Positions 32,220-46,731 of a stretch of 64,000 bases of DNA are shown one piece after another (position 1 is the stretch's first letter; every line of letters starts with the position of its first letter). A program made the position numbers and the translations under genes. Origin of the DNA: Pseudomonas sp. 8O (GTDB lineage: Bacteria; Pseudomonadota; Gammaproteobacteria; Pseudomonadales; Pseudomonadaceae); assembly GCF_902506495.1 (NCBI RefSeq), contig NZ_LR733264.1:2099403-2163402 (forward strand), written 5' to 3'. The notes beneath the pieces are model-generated. The model saw only the letters and a program-made list of their open reading frames with translations. It had not been told where the DNA came from and ran no database searches.

Positions 32220-33008
32220 ATGGCCAAGGTATTCGCGATCGCCAATCAGAAAGGCGGCGTGGGCAAAACCACGACGTGCATCAACCTGGCCGCCTCTCTG
32301 GTAGCGACCAAACGCCGTGTGCTGCTCATCGATCTGGACCCGCAGGGCAACGCGACCATGGGCAGCGGTGTCGACAAGCATGGACTCGAACACTCGATCT
32401 ACGACGTACTGATCGGCGAATGCGACCTGAGCCAGGCCATGCAGTTCTCCGAACACGGCGGCTACCAACTGCTGCCGGCCAACCGCGATCTGACTGCCGC
32501 CGAAGTCGCCCTGTTGGAAATGAAGATGAAGGAGAGTCGCCTGCGTTATGCCTTGGCGCCGATCCGCGAGAACTACGATTACATCCTCATCGACTGCCCA
32601 CCGTCTCTGAGCATGCTGACCATCAATGCCCTGGTCGCTGCCGATGGTGTGATCATCCCCATGCAGTGCGAGTACTACGCGCTCGAGGGCCTTTCCGATC
32701 TGGTCAACAGCATCCAGCGCATCGCCCAGCTGCTCAATCCCAAGCTGCAGATCGAAGGTCTGCTGCGCACCATGTATGACCCGCGTATCAGCCTGACCAA
32801 CGACGTCACGGCTCAGCTCAAGCAGCACTTCGGTGACAAGCTGTATGACGTCGTGATACCGCGCAACGTACGGCTGGCCGAAGCACCGAGCTTCGGTATG
32901 CCGGCGCTGGTCTACGACAAACAATCCCGTGGTGCCATCGCCTACCTGGCCTTGGCCGGCGAGCTGGTGCGCCGTCAGCGTGCCGCCGCGAAAACCGCTA
33001 CCGCTTAA
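32220..33008 (+). CDS. parA: Chromosome partitioning ATPase ParA (Soj)
   Basis: A protein of 262 residues from the ATG at 32220, preceded by GGGGAAAGAAG. The deviant Walker A KGGVGKTTT is at residues 11-19, and the conserved DLDPQGNAT and IDCPPSLSMLTINAL blocks are present. It drives origin segregation with ParB on parS. The gene lies 11 bases after rsmG and 11 bases before parB. Confidence 0.97.
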   Translation: MAKVFAIANQKGGVGKTTTCINLAASLVATKRRVLLIDLDPQGNATMGSGVDKHGLEHSIYDVLIGECDLSQAMQFSEHGGYQLLPANRDLTAAEVALLEMKMKESRLRYALAPIRENYDYILIDCPPSLSMLTINALVAADGVIIPMQCEYYALEGLSDLVNSIQRIAQLLNPKLQIEGLLRTMYDPRISLTNDVTAQLKQHFGDKLYDVVIPRNVRLAEAPSFGMPALVYDKQSRGAIAYLALAGELVRRQRAAAKTATA

Positions 33009-33019
33009 GGAACATCCGC

Positions 33020-33889
33020 ATGGCTGCGAAGAAACGAGGTCTGGGTCGAGGTCTGGACGCACTGCTCGGCGGCAACACCGTCAATGCATTGCAGGAAGAG
33101 GCCGCTCAGGTCGACACGCGTGAACTGCAATACGTGCCGCTGGAGCTGATCCAGCGTGGCAAGTACCAGCCGCGCCGTGACATGGACCAGACCGCTCTGG
33201 AAGAGCTCGCTGCCTCCATTCGTGCCCAGGGCGTGATGCAGCCCATCGTCCTGCGCCCCATCGGTGGTGGACGTTTCGAGATCGTCGCCGGTGAACGACG
33301 CTGGCGTGCCAGCCAGCTGGCCGGTCAGGACAAGATTCCGGCCATGGTCCGTGAACTGCCGGATGAAGCCGCCATCGCCATGGCGCTGATCGAGAACATC
33401 CAGCGCGAAGACCTCAACCCGATCGAGGAAGCCGTGGCCCTGCAGCGTCTGCAGCAGGAATTCGAGCTGACCCAGCAACAGGTCGCCGATGCGGTGGGCA
33501 AATCCCGCGTCACCATCACCAACCTGCTGCGCCTGATCGCCCTGCCGGAAGAGATCAAGACCCTGCTTTCCCATGGCGACCTGGAGATGGGGCATGCCCG
33601 TGCACTGCTCGGTTTACCCCTCGAACAGCAGGTTGAAGCTGCGCGACATGTTGTCGCACGTGGCCTGACCGTTCGTCAGACCGAAGCCCTGGTGCGCCAG
33701 TGGCTCAGCGCCAAACCAGCCCCGGTCAAGGCCAAGGCAGACCCGGACATCAGTCGCCTGGAGCAGAAGCTCGCAGAGCGTCTGGGCTCGCCCGTGCAGA
33801 TCAAGCACGGCAGCAAGGGCAAAGGGCAGTTGGTGATTCGCTACAACTCCCTCGATGAATTGCAGGGTGTACTGGCGCACATTCGTTGA
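33020..33889 (+). CDS. parB: ParB partition protein / parS-binding CTPase (Spo0J)
   Basis: A protein of 289 residues. The N-terminal ParA-stimulating basic peptide is KKRGLGRGLDALLG. The CTP-binding domain has GERRWRASQLAG and LIENIQREDLNPIEEA. A helix-turn-helix region follows, then a C-terminal dimerisation domain. It loads at parS, two perfect copies of which lie in recF here, and spreads as a sliding clamp. Confidence 0.97.
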   Translation: MAAKKRGLGRGLDALLGGNTVNALQEEAAQVDTRELQYVPLELIQRGKYQPRRDMDQTALEELAASIRAQGVMQPIVLRPIGGGRFEIVAGERRWRASQLAGQDKIPAMVRELPDEAAIAMALIENIQREDLNPIEEAVALQRLQQEFELTQQQVADAVGKSRVTITNLLRLIALPEEIKTLLSHGDLEMGHARALLGLPLEQQVEAARHVVARGLTVRQTEALVRQWLSAKPAPVKAKADPDISRLEQKLAERLGSPVQIKHGSKGKGQLVIRYNSLDELQGVLAHIR

Positions 33890-33933
33890 AACAATTCAGT
33901 CTGTAGTCCTACTTCTCTCCTACTACAGCACGG

Positions 33934-33962
33934 TTGATCAGGCGCAGGCTGAACCCTATACT
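33934..33962 (+). promoter_or_regulatory. Sigma-70 promoter of the atp operon
   Basis: TTGATC (33934-33939) and TATACT (33957-33962) are spaced by exactly 17 bases, about 58 bases before atpI. It sits right after the parB stop. Confidence 0.8.
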
Positions 33963-34019
33963 CCCCGCGCAATTTTGTCGGCTACGGGCCGAGATTCGGC
34001 GCCTTGCAGGGAGAAGTCG

Positions 34020-34409
34020 ATGGGCATCCCCAGTAAGGTCCCGTTTCATCGTCAGCCAGGTTTTCCGATCCTGATTCTTCAGGCCATCGTGACGGCTGTG
34101 ATCGCAGTTATTTTTGCCGTCAGTGGTGGATGGGTCGCGGCCTATTCGGCACTGCTGGGGGGGCTGATAGCCCTGCTGGCCAACGCGTATTTTGCATTCA
34201 AGGCCTTTCGTTATTTTGGCGCGCGTTCGGCCCGAGCCATCGTCCAGTCGATCTGGGCCGGGGCAATGGGTAAATGGATTATCACGGCAGTGCTGTTTGC
34301 ACTGGCGTTCGTAGGGGTTGAACCACTTGCACCGATGCAGCTGTTCATCGGTTATCTGCTAGGCCTTCTGGCTGCAGCCTGTGCCCCCCTACTCATGAAA
34401 GTTTTCTGA
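34020..34409 (+). CDS. atpI: ATP synthase accessory protein AtpI
   Basis: A protein of 129 residues from the ATG at 34020 (MGIPSKVPFHRQPGFPIL) with an AGGGAGAAG ribosome-binding site. The longer frame upstream crosses the promoter and parB end. It has four hydrophobic helices. AtpI helps assemble the c-ring and is not part of the finished enzyme. It is the first gene of the operon. Confidence 0.9.
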   Translation: MGIPSKVPFHRQPGFPILILQAIVTAVIAVIFAVSGGWVAAYSALLGGLIALLANAYFAFKAFRYFGARSARAIVQSIWAGAMGKWIITAVLFALAFVGVEPLAPMQLFIGYLLGLLAAACAPLLMKVF

Positions 34410-35252
<843 letters not shown>

Positions 35253-35294
35253 TCGACATCGAAAAACCCGAAAACCCCTAACTCGTAACCTTAA

Positions 35295-35546
<252 letters not shown>

Positions 35547-35631
35547 GAGTTCCTGAGTTCGAGGCAGCAGGTGATTGCTGCCTCTTCAGGCTTTTCTTCC
35601 CTGAACACGAGATAGCACGAGGTAAATCGCT

Positions 35632-36102
35632 GTGAACATTAACCTGACCCTGTTCGGTCAAACGATTTCCTTCGCTATTTTCGTCTGGTTTTGCATGAAG
35701 TTCGTATGGCCGCCGCTGACGCTGGCCATGCAGGAACGCCAGAAGAAAATCGCAGAAGGTCTGGATGCTGCCGGGCGCGCTGAGCGCGATCTGCAGTTGG
35801 CCCAGGAACGCGCTGCCCAGATGCTTCGTGAAACCAAAGAGCAAGCTGCCGAGATTCTCGATCGGGCGAACAAGACCGCCAACGCAATCGTCGAAGAAGC
35901 CAAGGCCCAGGCCCGCTCTGAAGGTGAAAAGCTGATTGTTGGCGCCAAAGCCGAAATCGATCTGGAAGTGAACCGTGCCAAGGATCAACTGCGTGCACAG
36001 GTAGCAGCTCTGGCTGTCACCGGCGCCGAGCAGATCCTGCAGTCCTCCGTGGACGGCGCTGCGCACAACGATCTGGTCGCAAAACTGGCCTCTCAACTCT
36101 AA
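35632..36102 (+). CDS. atpF: ATP synthase F0 subunit b
   Basis: A protein of 156 residues with a GTG start at 35632, giving [21 protein letters not shown] single N-terminal membrane helix is followed by a long, highly charged helix ([15 protein letters not shown]) that forms the peripheral stalk dimer. Confidence 0.97.
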   Translation: MNINLTLFGQTISFAIFVWFCMKFVWPPLTLAMQERQKKIAEGLDAAGRAERDLQLAQERAAQMLRETKEQAAEILDRANKTANAIVEEAKAQARSEGEKLIVGAKAEIDLEVNRAKDQLRAQVAALAVTGAEQILQSSVDGAAHNDLVAKLASQL

Positions 36103-36114
36103 GCGAGGCTCGCG

Positions 36115-36651
36115 ATGATCAATACCAACACGCTCGCTCGGCCCTACGCGAAAGCTGCGTTTGAGTTTGCCAGTGCTGCACAGCAGGCCGATGCCTGGCT
36201 GAACATGCTGTCGCTGTCCGCGGCTGCGGTTCAAGCGCCGGCCATGGCTCAGCAGTTGGTCAACCCGGCGTTGACCGATGAGCAGAAAGTCAATGTACTG
36301 GCGCAGCTCTGTGCCGGTCACATCGACGCTTCGTTCAGCAACTTCCTGCGCTCGCTGGGCAGCAACGACCGACTGTCGCTGCTCCCGGTGGTACGCGAAC
36401 AATTCGCTGTGCTGAAGGCTGAAGCCGAACGCGCCCTCGATGTCGAGGTCGAGTCGGCTTTCGAGCTCAGTGCTGAGCAATTGCAAACTCTGGCTGCCGC
36501 CCTTTCCAAGCGGCTCGATCGCACCGTCCAGCCCACGCCCGTGGTCAATCCCGCCCTTATCGGTGGTGTTGTCATTCGTGCAGGTGACCTGGTCATCGAC
36601 GGTTCGGTCCGCGGCAAGCTGAACAAGCTGGCCGAAGCGTTGAAATCCTGA
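36115..36651 (+). CDS. atpH: ATP synthase F1 subunit delta
   Basis: A protein of 178 residues starting MINTNTLARPYAKAAFEFA, the family N-terminus, and ending with GGVVIRAGDLVIDGSVRGKL. It connects the peripheral stalk to the alpha/beta head. It lies 12 bases after atpF. Confidence 0.97.
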   Translation: MINTNTLARPYAKAAFEFASAAQQADAWLNMLSLSAAAVQAPAMAQQLVNPALTDEQKVNVLAQLCAGHIDASFSNFLRSLGSNDRLSLLPVVREQFAVLKAEAERALDVEVESAFELSAEQLQTLAAALSKRLDRTVQPTPVVNPALIGGVVIRAGDLVIDGSVRGKLNKLAEALKS

Positions 36652-36666
36652 TTTGAGGGAACTGGC

Positions 36667-38211
36667 ATGCAGCAATTGAATCCTTCCGAAATTAGCGAAA
36701 TCATCAAGCAGCGCATTGAGTCGCTTGATGTATCCGCTCAAGCCCGTAATGAAGGCACCATCGTCAGCGTTTCCGACGGTATCGTGCGCATCTACGGCCT
36801 CGCCGACGTCATGTACGGTGAGATGATCGAATTCCCTGGTGGCGTGTACGGCATGGCCCTGAACCTGGAGCAAGACTCCGTAGGTGCCGTAGTACTGGGT
36901 GGTTACCTGACCCTCGCCGAAGGCATGAGCGCCAAGTGCACCGGTCGCATCCTGGAAGTTCCGGTTGGTCCGGAGCTGCTGGGTCGTGTGGTTGACGCAC
37001 TGGGCAACCCGATCGATGGCAAAGGCCCGATCAACGCCGCCGCTACTGACGCCGTTGAAAAGGTTGCGCCGGGCGTGATCTGGCGTAAGTCGGTCGACCA
37101 GCCGGTGCAGACCGGTTACAAGTCGGTCGATGCCATGATCCCGGTAGGCCGTGGCCAGCGTGAGCTGATCATCGGTGACCGTCAGATCGGTAAGACTGCT
37201 CTGGCCGTCGACGCCATCATCAACCAGAAAGACAGCGGCATCCGTTGCGTCTACGTCGCCATTGGTCAGAAGCAATCGACCATCGCCAACGTGGTACGCA
37301 AGCTGGAAGAAGCTGGCGCGCTGGCCAACACCATCGTGGTTGCAGCTTCGGCTTCCGAATCCGCTGCCCTGCAGTTCCTCGCACCGTACTCCGGTTGCAC
37401 CATGGGCGAATACTTCCGCGACCGCGGTGAAGATGCCCTGATCGTGTACGACGACCTGTCCAAGCAGGCCGTTGCCTACCGTCAGATCTCCCTGCTGCTG
37501 CGCCGTCCGCCAGGCCGTGAAGCCTACCCGGGCGACGTGTTCTATCTCCACAGCCGTCTGCTGGAGCGCGCTTCCCGCGTTTCCGAAGAGTACGTCGAGA
37601 AGTTCACCAATGGCGCCGTGAAGGGCAAGACCGGTTCCCTGACCGCTCTGCCGATCATCGAAACCCAGGCCGGTGACGTTTCCGCGTTCGTTCCGACCAA
37701 CGTGATCTCGATCACCGACGGTCAGATCTTCCTGGAATCGGCCATGTTCAACTCGGGTATCCGTCCGGCCGTCAACGCCGGTATCTCGGTATCCCGTGTG
37801 GGTGGCGCGGCTCAGACCAAGATCATCAAGAAGCTTTCCGGTGGTATCCGTACCGCTCTGGCTCAGTACCGTGAACTGGCGGCATTCGCCCAGTTCGCTT
37901 CTGACCTGGACGAAGCCACCCGCAAGCAGCTCGAGCATGGTCAGCGCGTAACCGAGCTGATGAAGCAGAAGCAGTATGCGCCGATGTCCATTGCCGAAAT
38001 GTCGGTGTCCCTGTACGCAGCCGAGCGTGGCTTCCTGCAGGACGTCGAAGTCGCCAAGATCATCAGCTTCGAGCAGGCCCTGATCGCCTTCTTCAAGCGT
38101 GATCACGCCGACCTGATGGCGAAGATCAACGAGAAGGGTGACTTCAACGACGAAATCGACGCTGGCCTGAAAGCCGGTATCGAGAAGTTCAAGGCCACCC
38201 AAACCTGGTAA
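36667..38211 (+). CDS. atpA: ATP synthase F1 subunit alpha
   Basis: A protein of 514 residues, starting [18 protein letters not shown]. The nucleotide-binding P-loop GDRQIGKT is at about 170-177. It holds the non-catalytic nucleotide sites of the F1 head. Codon use is strongly biased, as expected of a highly expressed gene. Confidence 0.98.
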   Translation: MQQLNPSEISEIIKQRIESLDVSAQARNEGTIVSVSDGIVRIYGLADVMYGEMIEFPGGVYGMALNLEQDSVGAVVLGGYLTLAEGMSAKCTGRILEVPVGPELLGRVVDALGNPIDGKGPINAAATDAVEKVAPGVIWRKSVDQPVQTGYKSVDAMIPVGRGQRELIIGDRQIGKTALAVDAIINQKDSGIRCVYVAIGQKQSTIANVVRKLEEAGALANTIVVAASASESAALQFLAPYSGCTMGEYFRDRGEDALIVYDDLSKQAVAYRQISLLLRRPPGREAYPGDVFYLHSRLLERASRVSEEYVEKFTNGAVKGKTGSLTALPIIETQAGDVSAFVPTNVISITDGQIFLESAMFNSGIRPAVNAGISVSRVGGAAQTKIIKKLSGGIRTALAQYRELAAFAQFASDLDEATRKQLEHGQRVTELMKQKQYAPMSIAEMSVSLYAAERGFLQDVEVAKIISFEQALIAFFKRDHADLMAKINEKGDFNDEIDAGLKAGIEKFKATQTW

Positions 38212-38216
38212 CCGCA

Positions 38217-38236
38217 GCGGGGGCTTCGGCCCCCGC
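38217..38236 (+). other. UUCG-capped stem-loop between atpA and atpG
   Basis: A perfect 8-bp GC stem GCGGGGGC/GCCCCCGC is closed by the tetraloop TTCG with the stabilising C-G closing pair. No T-tract follows, so it is probably an mRNA stability or processing element rather than a terminator. Confidence 0.75.
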
Positions 38237-38259
38237 CTGCTTGAACCAAAAGGTGTGAA

Positions 38260-39123
38260 ATGGCAGGCGCAAAAGAGATTCGCAGCAAGATTGCGAGCAT
38301 CAAAAGCACGCAAAAGATCACCAGCGCCATGGAAAAAGTGGCGGTCAGCAAAATGCGCAAGGCTCAACAGCGCATGGCTGCCGGTCGCCCCTACGCTGAG
38401 CGTATTCGTCAGGTGATCGGTCACCTGGCCAAGGCGAACCCGGAATACCGCCACTCGTTCATGGTGGAGCGTGATGTAAAGCGCGTCGGTTATATCGTGG
38501 TGACCTCGGACCGTGGTCTGTGTGGTGGCTTGAACATCAACCTGTTCAAGGCGCTGCTCAGAAGCCTGAAGGAATGGCGCGACCAGAAGGTCGAGGCTGA
38601 TTTCTGCGTGGTAGGCAGCAAGGGCGCGAGCTTCTTCCGCAGCAACGGGGGCAACGTGGTTGCCGCCATCAGCAAGCTGGGTGAAGAGCCGTCCATCAAC
38701 GACCTGATCGGTAGCGTCAAGGTCGTGCTGGATGCCTACGCTGAGGGCCGTATCGACCGTCTGTATCTGGTGTCGAACAAGTTCGTCAACACCATGACGC
38801 AGAAGCCGGAAGTGCAGCAGTTGCTGCCGCTGGCCGCGAGCGATGCGCAAGGCGTACAGAAAGGTCTGTGGGACTACGTGTACGAGCCGGACGCCCAGCA
38901 ACTGCTGGATGCGCTGCTGGTACGTTACGTCGAGTCGCAGGTCTATCAGTCCGTGGTCGAGAACAGCGCGTGCGAACAGGCTGCGCGGATGATCGCGATG
39001 AAGAACGCAACCGACAACGCCGGTGATCTCATCAAAGACCTGCAGCTGGTTTACAACAAGGCACGTCAGGCAGCGATCACCCAGGAAATTTCGGAAATCG
39101 TCGGCGGCGCTGCCGCGGTTTAA
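38260..39123 (+). CDS. atpG: ATP synthase F1 subunit gamma
   Basis: A protein of 287 residues, starting [20 protein letters not shown], with the conserved C-terminal [15 protein letters not shown] helix. It is the central rotating shaft inside the alpha/beta hexamer. Confidence 0.98.
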   Translation: MAGAKEIRSKIASIKSTQKITSAMEKVAVSKMRKAQQRMAAGRPYAERIRQVIGHLAKANPEYRHSFMVERDVKRVGYIVVTSDRGLCGGLNINLFKALLRSLKEWRDQKVEADFCVVGSKGASFFRSNGGNVVAAISKLGEEPSINDLIGSVKVVLDAYAEGRIDRLYLVSNKFVNTMTQKPEVQQLLPLAASDAQGVQKGLWDYVYEPDAQQLLDALLVRYVESQVYQSVVENSACEQAARMIAMKNATDNAGDLIKDLQLVYNKARQAAITQEISEIVGGAAAV

Positions 39124-40530
<1,407 letters not shown>

Positions 40531-40560
40531 GTAACGGGTGCGCCCCCCAGGGGGCGTCCG

Positions 40561-40590
40561 GGCCGGAGCGGGCAGCAGCCCGATCCGGCC
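40561..40590 (+). other. Stem-loop between atpD and atpC
   Basis: GGCCGGA and TCCGGCC pair, continued inside by CGGGC/GCCCG around an AGCA loop with one G/A mismatch. It sits 20 bases before the atpC start and may limit atpC translation or protect the upstream mRNA. Confidence 0.65.
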
Positions 40591-40609
40591 TCTCAACCGA
40601 GGCATTGTT

Positions 40610-41044
40610 ATGGCTATGTCAGTCCACTGCGATATCGTCAGTGCGGAAGAAGAGCTGTTCTCGGGGCTGGTGGAAATGGTCATCGCCCACGGTCACCTTG
40701 GTGACCTGGGTATCCTGCCGGGCCACACCCCGCTGCTGACCGATCTCAAGCCGGGTCCGGTGCGAGTGATCAAGCAGGGTGGCACCGAGGAGGTGTTCTA
40801 CATCTCCGGTGGCTTCCTGGAAGTTCAGCCGAGCATGGTGAAGGTTCTTGCCGACACCGCTGTTCGTGCCGGCGACCTGGATGAAGCCGCTGCCATCGAG
40901 GCGCGCAAGGCTGCCGAGAAGGCACTGAGCGAGAAGGGCACCGAGTTCGACTACGGCAGTGCTTCGGCACGCCTGGCCGAGGCTGCTGCTCAGCTGCGCA
41001 CCATCGACGAAATGCGCAAGAAGTTCGGCGGCCGCAGCCGCTGA
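40610..41044 (+). CDS. atpC: ATP synthase F1 subunit epsilon
   Basis: A protein of 144 residues from ATG 40610 ([19 protein letters not shown]) with a GAGG site 8 bases upstream; the ATG at 40616 is a possible alternative. The N-terminal beta-sandwich has [12 protein letters not shown], and the C-terminal helix pair can inhibit ATP hydrolysis. It is the last gene of the operon. Confidence 0.96.
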   Translation: MAMSVHCDIVSAEEELFSGLVEMVIAHGHLGDLGILPGHTPLLTDLKPGPVRVIKQGGTEEVFYISGGFLEVQPSMVKVLADTAVRAGDLDEAAAIEARKAAEKALSEKGTEFDYGSASARLAEAAAQLRTIDEMRKKFGGRSR

Positions 41045-41062
41045 TCGCGTATCGCGGTATCA

Positions 41063-41097
41063 CGCAAAGGGGCGACTTAGGTCGCCCCTTTGCGTTT
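41063..41097. terminator. Terminator of the atp operon
   Basis: A perfect 14-bp stem CGCAAAGGGGCGAC/GTCGCCCCTTTGCG with a TTAG loop is followed by TTT. It lies 19 bases after atpC. Confidence 0.93.
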
Positions 41098-41167
41098 CTG
41101 GCAAAATAGCGTTTTCTTCGCGCGGCTCTCTGGCCGCGGCCAACTCTTGCCCAGCAAGGAGCTTTCT

Positions 41168-42526
41168 ATGAGTCTGGATATCGTCATTCTTGCCGCTGGC
41201 CAGGGCACGCGGATGCGTTCCGCTTTGCCCAAGGTGCTGCACCCGGTCGCCGACAAACCCATGCTGGGTCATGTCATCGACACTGCACGCAGCCTGCAGC
41301 CGCAAAGCATCCAGGTGGTGATCGGTCATGGCGCCGACAAGGTGCGCGAGCGTCTGGCCGCCGATGACCTGAATTTCGTCATCCAGGCCGAGCAGCTCGG
41401 CACCGGCCACGCCGTGGCTCAGGCTCTGCCGCAGCTCAACGCCGATACCGTACTGATTCTCTACGGCGATGTACCGCTGATCGAAACTGCCACCCTGCAG
41501 CGGCTGATGGCCCTGGTCAGCGATGATCAGCTGGGCTTGCTCACCGTCGAGCTGGCCGACCCGACGGGCTACGGCCGCATCGTGCGTGACGCCGATGGCG
41601 TGGTGCAGGCGATCGTCGAGCACAAGGATGCCAGCGAAGCACAGCGGCAGATCCGCGAGGGCAACACCGGTATTCTCGCCGTACCGGGCAAGCGGCTCGC
41701 CGACTGGCTGGGCCGCCTGTCCAACAGCAATGCCCAGGGCGAGTACTACCTGACCGACGTGATCGCCATGGCGGTGGCCGACGGTCTGGTGGTGGCCACC
41801 GAGCGCGCCGCCGACGAAATGGAAGTGCTGGGTGCCAATGACCGCATCCAGCTGGCTCAGCTCGAATGCCATTACCAGCAGCGCATGGCTCGTCGCCTGA
41901 TGGCCCAGGGTGTCACCCTGCGCGATCCGCATCGATTCGATGTGCGTGGTGAAGTCAGCGTCGGACGCGACGTGACCATCGACATCAACGTCATCCTCGA
42001 AGGCCGCGTGATCATCGAGGATGATGTGCAGATCGGCCCGAATTGCGTGATCAAGGACTCGGTGCTGCGCAGGGGCGCCATCGTCAAAGCCAACAGCCAC
42101 CTGGACGGTGCCGAGATGGGCGAGGGCGCCGATTGCGGCCCGTTCGCTCGCCTGCGTCCGGGCACCAGACTGGGCGCCAAGGCCCATGTGGGCAACTTCG
42201 TCGAACTGAAGAACGCCGTGCTGGGCGAAGGTGCCAAGGCTGGCCATCTGAGCTACCTGGGCGATGCCGAGATCGGTGCGCGGACGAATATCGGGGCCGG
42301 CACAATCACCTGCAACTACGACGGTGCCAACAAATTCCGCACGGTAATGGGCGAGGACGTATTCATCGGCTCCAACAGTGCGCTGGTGGCGCCGGTAACG
42401 TTGGGTGACCGCGCGACCACCGGTGCCGGTTCGGTGGTGACCAGCGATGTGCCTGCAGATACGCTGGCAGTAGGCCGTGCCAAGCAGCGCAATATCGAAG
42501 GCTGGAAGCGCCCCACCAAGAAGTGA
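41168..42526 (+). CDS. glmU: Bifunctional GlcNAc-1-P uridyltransferase / GlcN-1-P acetyltransferase
   Basis: A protein of 452 residues from ATG 41168 ([16 protein letters not shown]), preceded by AAGGAG. The N-terminal pyrophosphorylase motif is [15 protein letters not shown]. The C-terminal left-handed beta-helix holds the acetyltransferase site, with NYDGANKF. It makes UDP-GlcNAc for peptidoglycan and LPS, two steps after GlmS, which is encoded nearby. Confidence 0.97.
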   Translation: MSLDIVILAAGQGTRMRSALPKVLHPVADKPMLGHVIDTARSLQPQSIQVVIGHGADKVRERLAADDLNFVIQAEQLGTGHAVAQALPQLNADTVLILYGDVPLIETATLQRLMALVSDDQLGLLTVELADPTGYGRIVRDADGVVQAIVEHKDASEAQRQIREGNTGILAVPGKRLADWLGRLSNSNAQGEYYLTDVIAMAVADGLVVATERAADEMEVLGANDRIQLAQLECHYQQRMARRLMAQGVTLRDPHRFDVRGEVSVGRDVTIDINVILEGRVIIEDDVQIGPNCVIKDSVLRRGAIVKANSHLDGAEMGEGADCGPFARLRPGTRLGAKAHVGNFVELKNAVLGEGAKAGHLSYLGDAEIGARTNIGAGTITCNYDGANKFRTVMGEDVFIGSNSALVAPVTLGDRATTGAGSVVTSDVPADTLAVGRAKQRNIEGWKRPTKK

Positions 42527-42582
42527 ACCCGCTCTGGCCTGGGTGACCAGGCCTGTGGATAACCTGCCGGAGGCAGTTCTGT

Positions 42583-43194
42583 ATGTTCGGTGTGACGGAT
42601 TACCCCGCCTTCGTGGTGGCCTTCATCATCCTGCTAGCCATTCCCGGGCCGGGTAACCTGGCGTTGATCCTGTCCACGGGCAAGGGCGGGATTCGCGGCG
42701 GGCTGGCTTCGACCTTCGGGATCATGCTCGGCGACCAGGTGCTGCTGTGGTTGGCGGTGGCCGGGGTCGCCGCGTTGCTCAAGGCCTATCCGGCAGCCTT
42801 CCATGTGGTGCAGTGGCTTGGCGCCGGCTATCTGGTCTACCTCGGCCTGCGCATGATCCTGGCCAAGCCTGGTGCGGCGCCGACGCTGGACATCAAGCCG
42901 CGGCGATACCTGTGGCAAACCCTGGTGATCACCGTCTTCAACCCCAAGGCCATCATCTTCTACATGGCCTTCTTCCCTCTGTTCATCGATCCGCAGCGCC
43001 ATCAGGGGTTGATTACTTTCGCTTTCATGGCCGTGACCATCATGGCACTGACCTTTCTCTACGGCTTGTTGATCGTGCTGCTGACGCACTTTCTCGCCGA
43101 GCGCATGCGCGCAAATCCCCGTATCGCGCGTGGTCTGGAGAAATTTGCAGGGCTTTGCCTGATCGGTTTCGGCGTCAAACTGACGCTGAACTGA
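42583..43194 (+). CDS. LysE/RhtB-family amino-acid exporter
   Basis: A protein of 203 residues with about six membrane helices. The family motif near the N-terminus is AIPGPGNLALIL, with a later TVFNPKAIIFYMAFFP block. Members export amino acids or analogues; the substrate here is unknown. It sits between glmU and glmR without an obvious link to amino-sugar synthesis. A perfect DnaA 9-mer (42554-42562) lies just before it. Confidence 0.88.
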   Translation: MFGVTDYPAFVVAFIILLAIPGPGNLALILSTGKGGIRGGLASTFGIMLGDQVLLWLAVAGVAALLKAYPAAFHVVQWLGAGYLVYLGLRMILAKPGAAPTLDIKPRRYLWQTLVITVFNPKAIIFYMAFFPLFIDPQRHQGLITFAFMAVTIMALTFLYGLLIVLLTHFLAERMRANPRIARGLEKFAGLCLIGFGVKLTLN

Positions 43195-43247
43195 CCGGCG
43201 GACGCTTGCGGGCATTTCGATCATATGTTTTGATTCGCGCCATTATC

Positions 43248-43260
43248 TTTCGAATCGAAA
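43248..43260. promoter_or_regulatory. Candidate GlmR operator
   Basis: TTTCGAATCGAAA is a palindrome around a central base. It ends 7 bases before the glmR start, and a TTTCGA half lies at 43215-43220. DeoR-family regulators commonly bind TTTCG-type repeats, so autoregulation is a reasonable inference. Confidence 0.5.
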
Positions 43261-43267
43261 CTTAAGT

Positions 43268-44038
43268 ATGTCGAAGCGCAACACGCCGCAACGTCGCCAC
43301 ACCATCCTCGCCATGCTCGCCGAGCAGGGCGAAGTGTCGGTGGACGCCCTGGCGCAGCACTTCGCCACCAGCGAAGTGACGATTCGCAAGGACCTCGCCG
43401 CCCTGGAAAAGAACGGTCTGCTGCTGCGTCGCTATGGCGGTGCGGTGCCAGTACCGCAGGAGCTCATCGGCGAGCCGACGCAGCCCATCTCTCCCTACAA
43501 GCAGGCGATCGCCCGTGCCGGTGTGGCGCGGATTCGCGAGCACGCGCGCATCATCATCGACAGCGGCACCACCACGGCAGCGATGATCCCGCAGCTCGGC
43601 CACAAGCCTGGGCTGGTGGTGATGACCAACTCGCTGGGCGTCGCCAATGCCCTGCGCGAACTCGAGCACGAGCCGGTGTTGCTGATGACCGGTGGCACCT
43701 GGGACCCGCACTCGGAATCCTTCCAGGGCCAGGTGGCCGAGCAGGTGCTGCGTTCCTACGATTTCGACCAACTGTTCATCGGCGCTGATGGCATCGACCT
43801 GGAGCGTGGCACCACCACCTTCAACGAGCTGCTCGGTTTGTCGCGGGTGATGGCCGAAGTGGCCCGAGAAGTCATCGTCATGGTCGAGAGCGACAAGATC
43901 GGCCGGCGCATACCCAATCTGGAACTGCCCTGGAGCAGCTTCCGTACCTTGATTACCGACGAGCGCCTGGATTCCCAGGCTGCCGAACAGATACGCGCGC
44001 GCGGCATCCAGCTGATTCTCGCGCCGCTGGAAACTTGA
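43268..44038 (+). CDS. glmR: DeoR-family transcriptional regulator, probably GlmR
   Basis: A protein of 256 residues. The N-terminal helix-turn-helix shows GEVSVDALAQHFATSEVTIR, followed by KDLAALEKNGLLLRRYGGA. The C-terminal DeoR sensor domain resembles sugar-phosphate isomerases (DSGTTTAAMIPQL, MTNSLGVANAL). Position directly upstream of glmS, 11 bases away, matches the Pseudomonas GlmR that adjusts glmS expression to amino-sugar supply. The ligand is probably a sugar phosphate. Confidence 0.85.
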   Translation: MSKRNTPQRRHTILAMLAEQGEVSVDALAQHFATSEVTIRKDLAALEKNGLLLRRYGGAVPVPQELIGEPTQPISPYKQAIARAGVARIREHARIIIDSGTTTAAMIPQLGHKPGLVVMTNSLGVANALRELEHEPVLLMTGGTWDPHSESFQGQVAEQVLRSYDFDQLFIGADGIDLERGTTTFNELLGLSRVMAEVAREVIVMVESDKIGRRIPNLELPWSSFRTLITDERLDSQAAEQIRARGIQLILAPLET

Positions 44039-44049
44039 GGAGATAAACC

Positions 44050-45900
<1,851 letters not shown>

Positions 45901-45914
45901 GGCCGCTGGCGAAG

Positions 45915-45942
45915 AAAAGCCCGTCCAGATGGACGGGCTTTT
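45915..45942. terminator. Terminator between glmS and map
   Basis: A 12-bp stem AAAAGCCCGTCC/GGACGGGCTTTT with an AGAT loop. A/T-rich ends let it work for glmS (+) and the convergent map (-). Confidence 0.92.
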
Positions 45943-45951
45943 GCGTTTCTA

Positions 45952-46731
45952 TCACGCCGAAATCCTGCTCAGGTGGTGCTCTTCGGGGCGCAGCGTAAGC
46001 ACGCGAACGCCGTCTCGGGTGACCGCCACGGTGTGTTCGAATTGCGCCGAGAGTTGGCCATCTCGGGTCACCACCGTCCAGCCGTCGCGCAGCGTGCGTA
46101 CATCCTCCGTTCCCCGGTTGAGCATGGGTTCGATGGTGAAGGTCATGCCTTCGCGCAGCGTCAGGCCGGTGCCGGCTTTGCCCCAGTGCAGCACTTCGGG
46201 TGGTTCGTGCATTTCCCGGCCGATGCCGTGGCCGCAGTACTCCCTGACCACCGAGTAGCGATGGGCACGGGCATGCCGTTCGATGGCGTGACCAATATCG
46301 CCGAGACGGGCGCCGGGTTTGACGGCTTCGATGCCTTTGCACATGGCCTCATAGGTGACCTGGGCCAGTTGACGCGCCTGTTCCGATACCTCGCCGATCA
46401 GGTAGGTCTTGCTCGAATCGGCGATATAGCCGTTCTTTTCAAGGGTGATGTCGAAATTCACCAGGTCGCCGTCGCGCAGGATATCGTCGGCGCTGGGTAC
46501 GCCATGGCACACCACCTCGTTGCGCGACGTGTTCATGGCGTAGGCGAAACCATACTGTCCCTTGCTCGCCGGGCGCGCCTTGAGTTCCCCCACGATGTAG
46601 TTATCCACAAGGTCATTGACCTGCAGAGTGGACATCCCAAGCAGATCCAGGCGATCCAGATAGCCGAACACGGACGCCAGTAACCTGCCGGACTCCGCCA
46701 TCAGGGCGATCTGTTGCGGCGTCTTGCTCAT
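45952..46731 (-). CDS. map: Type I methionine aminopeptidase
   Basis: A protein of 259 residues. The metal-binding ligands are visible: NFDITLEKNGYIADSS (two Asp), GHGIGREMHE (His), FTIEPML (Glu) and QFEHTVAV (Glu). It removes the initiator Met from nascent proteins. Its ATG overlaps the stop of the small ParD-like gene by 4 bases, so the two are co-translated. Pseudomonas species usually have a separate housekeeping map near rpsB, so this is probably an accessory copy. Confidence 0.93.
   Translation of the reverse strand: MSKTPQQIALMAESGRLLASVFGYLDRLDLLGMSTLQVNDLVDNYIVGELKARPASKGQYGFAYAMNTSRNEVVCHGVPSADDILRDGDLVNFDITLEKNGYIADSSKTYLIGEVSEQARQLAQVTYEAMCKGIEAVKPGARLGDIGHAIERHARAHRYSVVREYCGHGIGREMHEPPEVLHWGKAGTGLTLREGMTFTIEPMLNRGTEDVRTLRDGWTVVTRDGQLSAQFEHTVAVTRDGVRVLTLRPEEHHLSRISA

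Noticed and set aside
45901-45951. Tn7-type insertion downstream of glmS
   Set aside because: Only a terminator is present before map; no transposon ends or genes.
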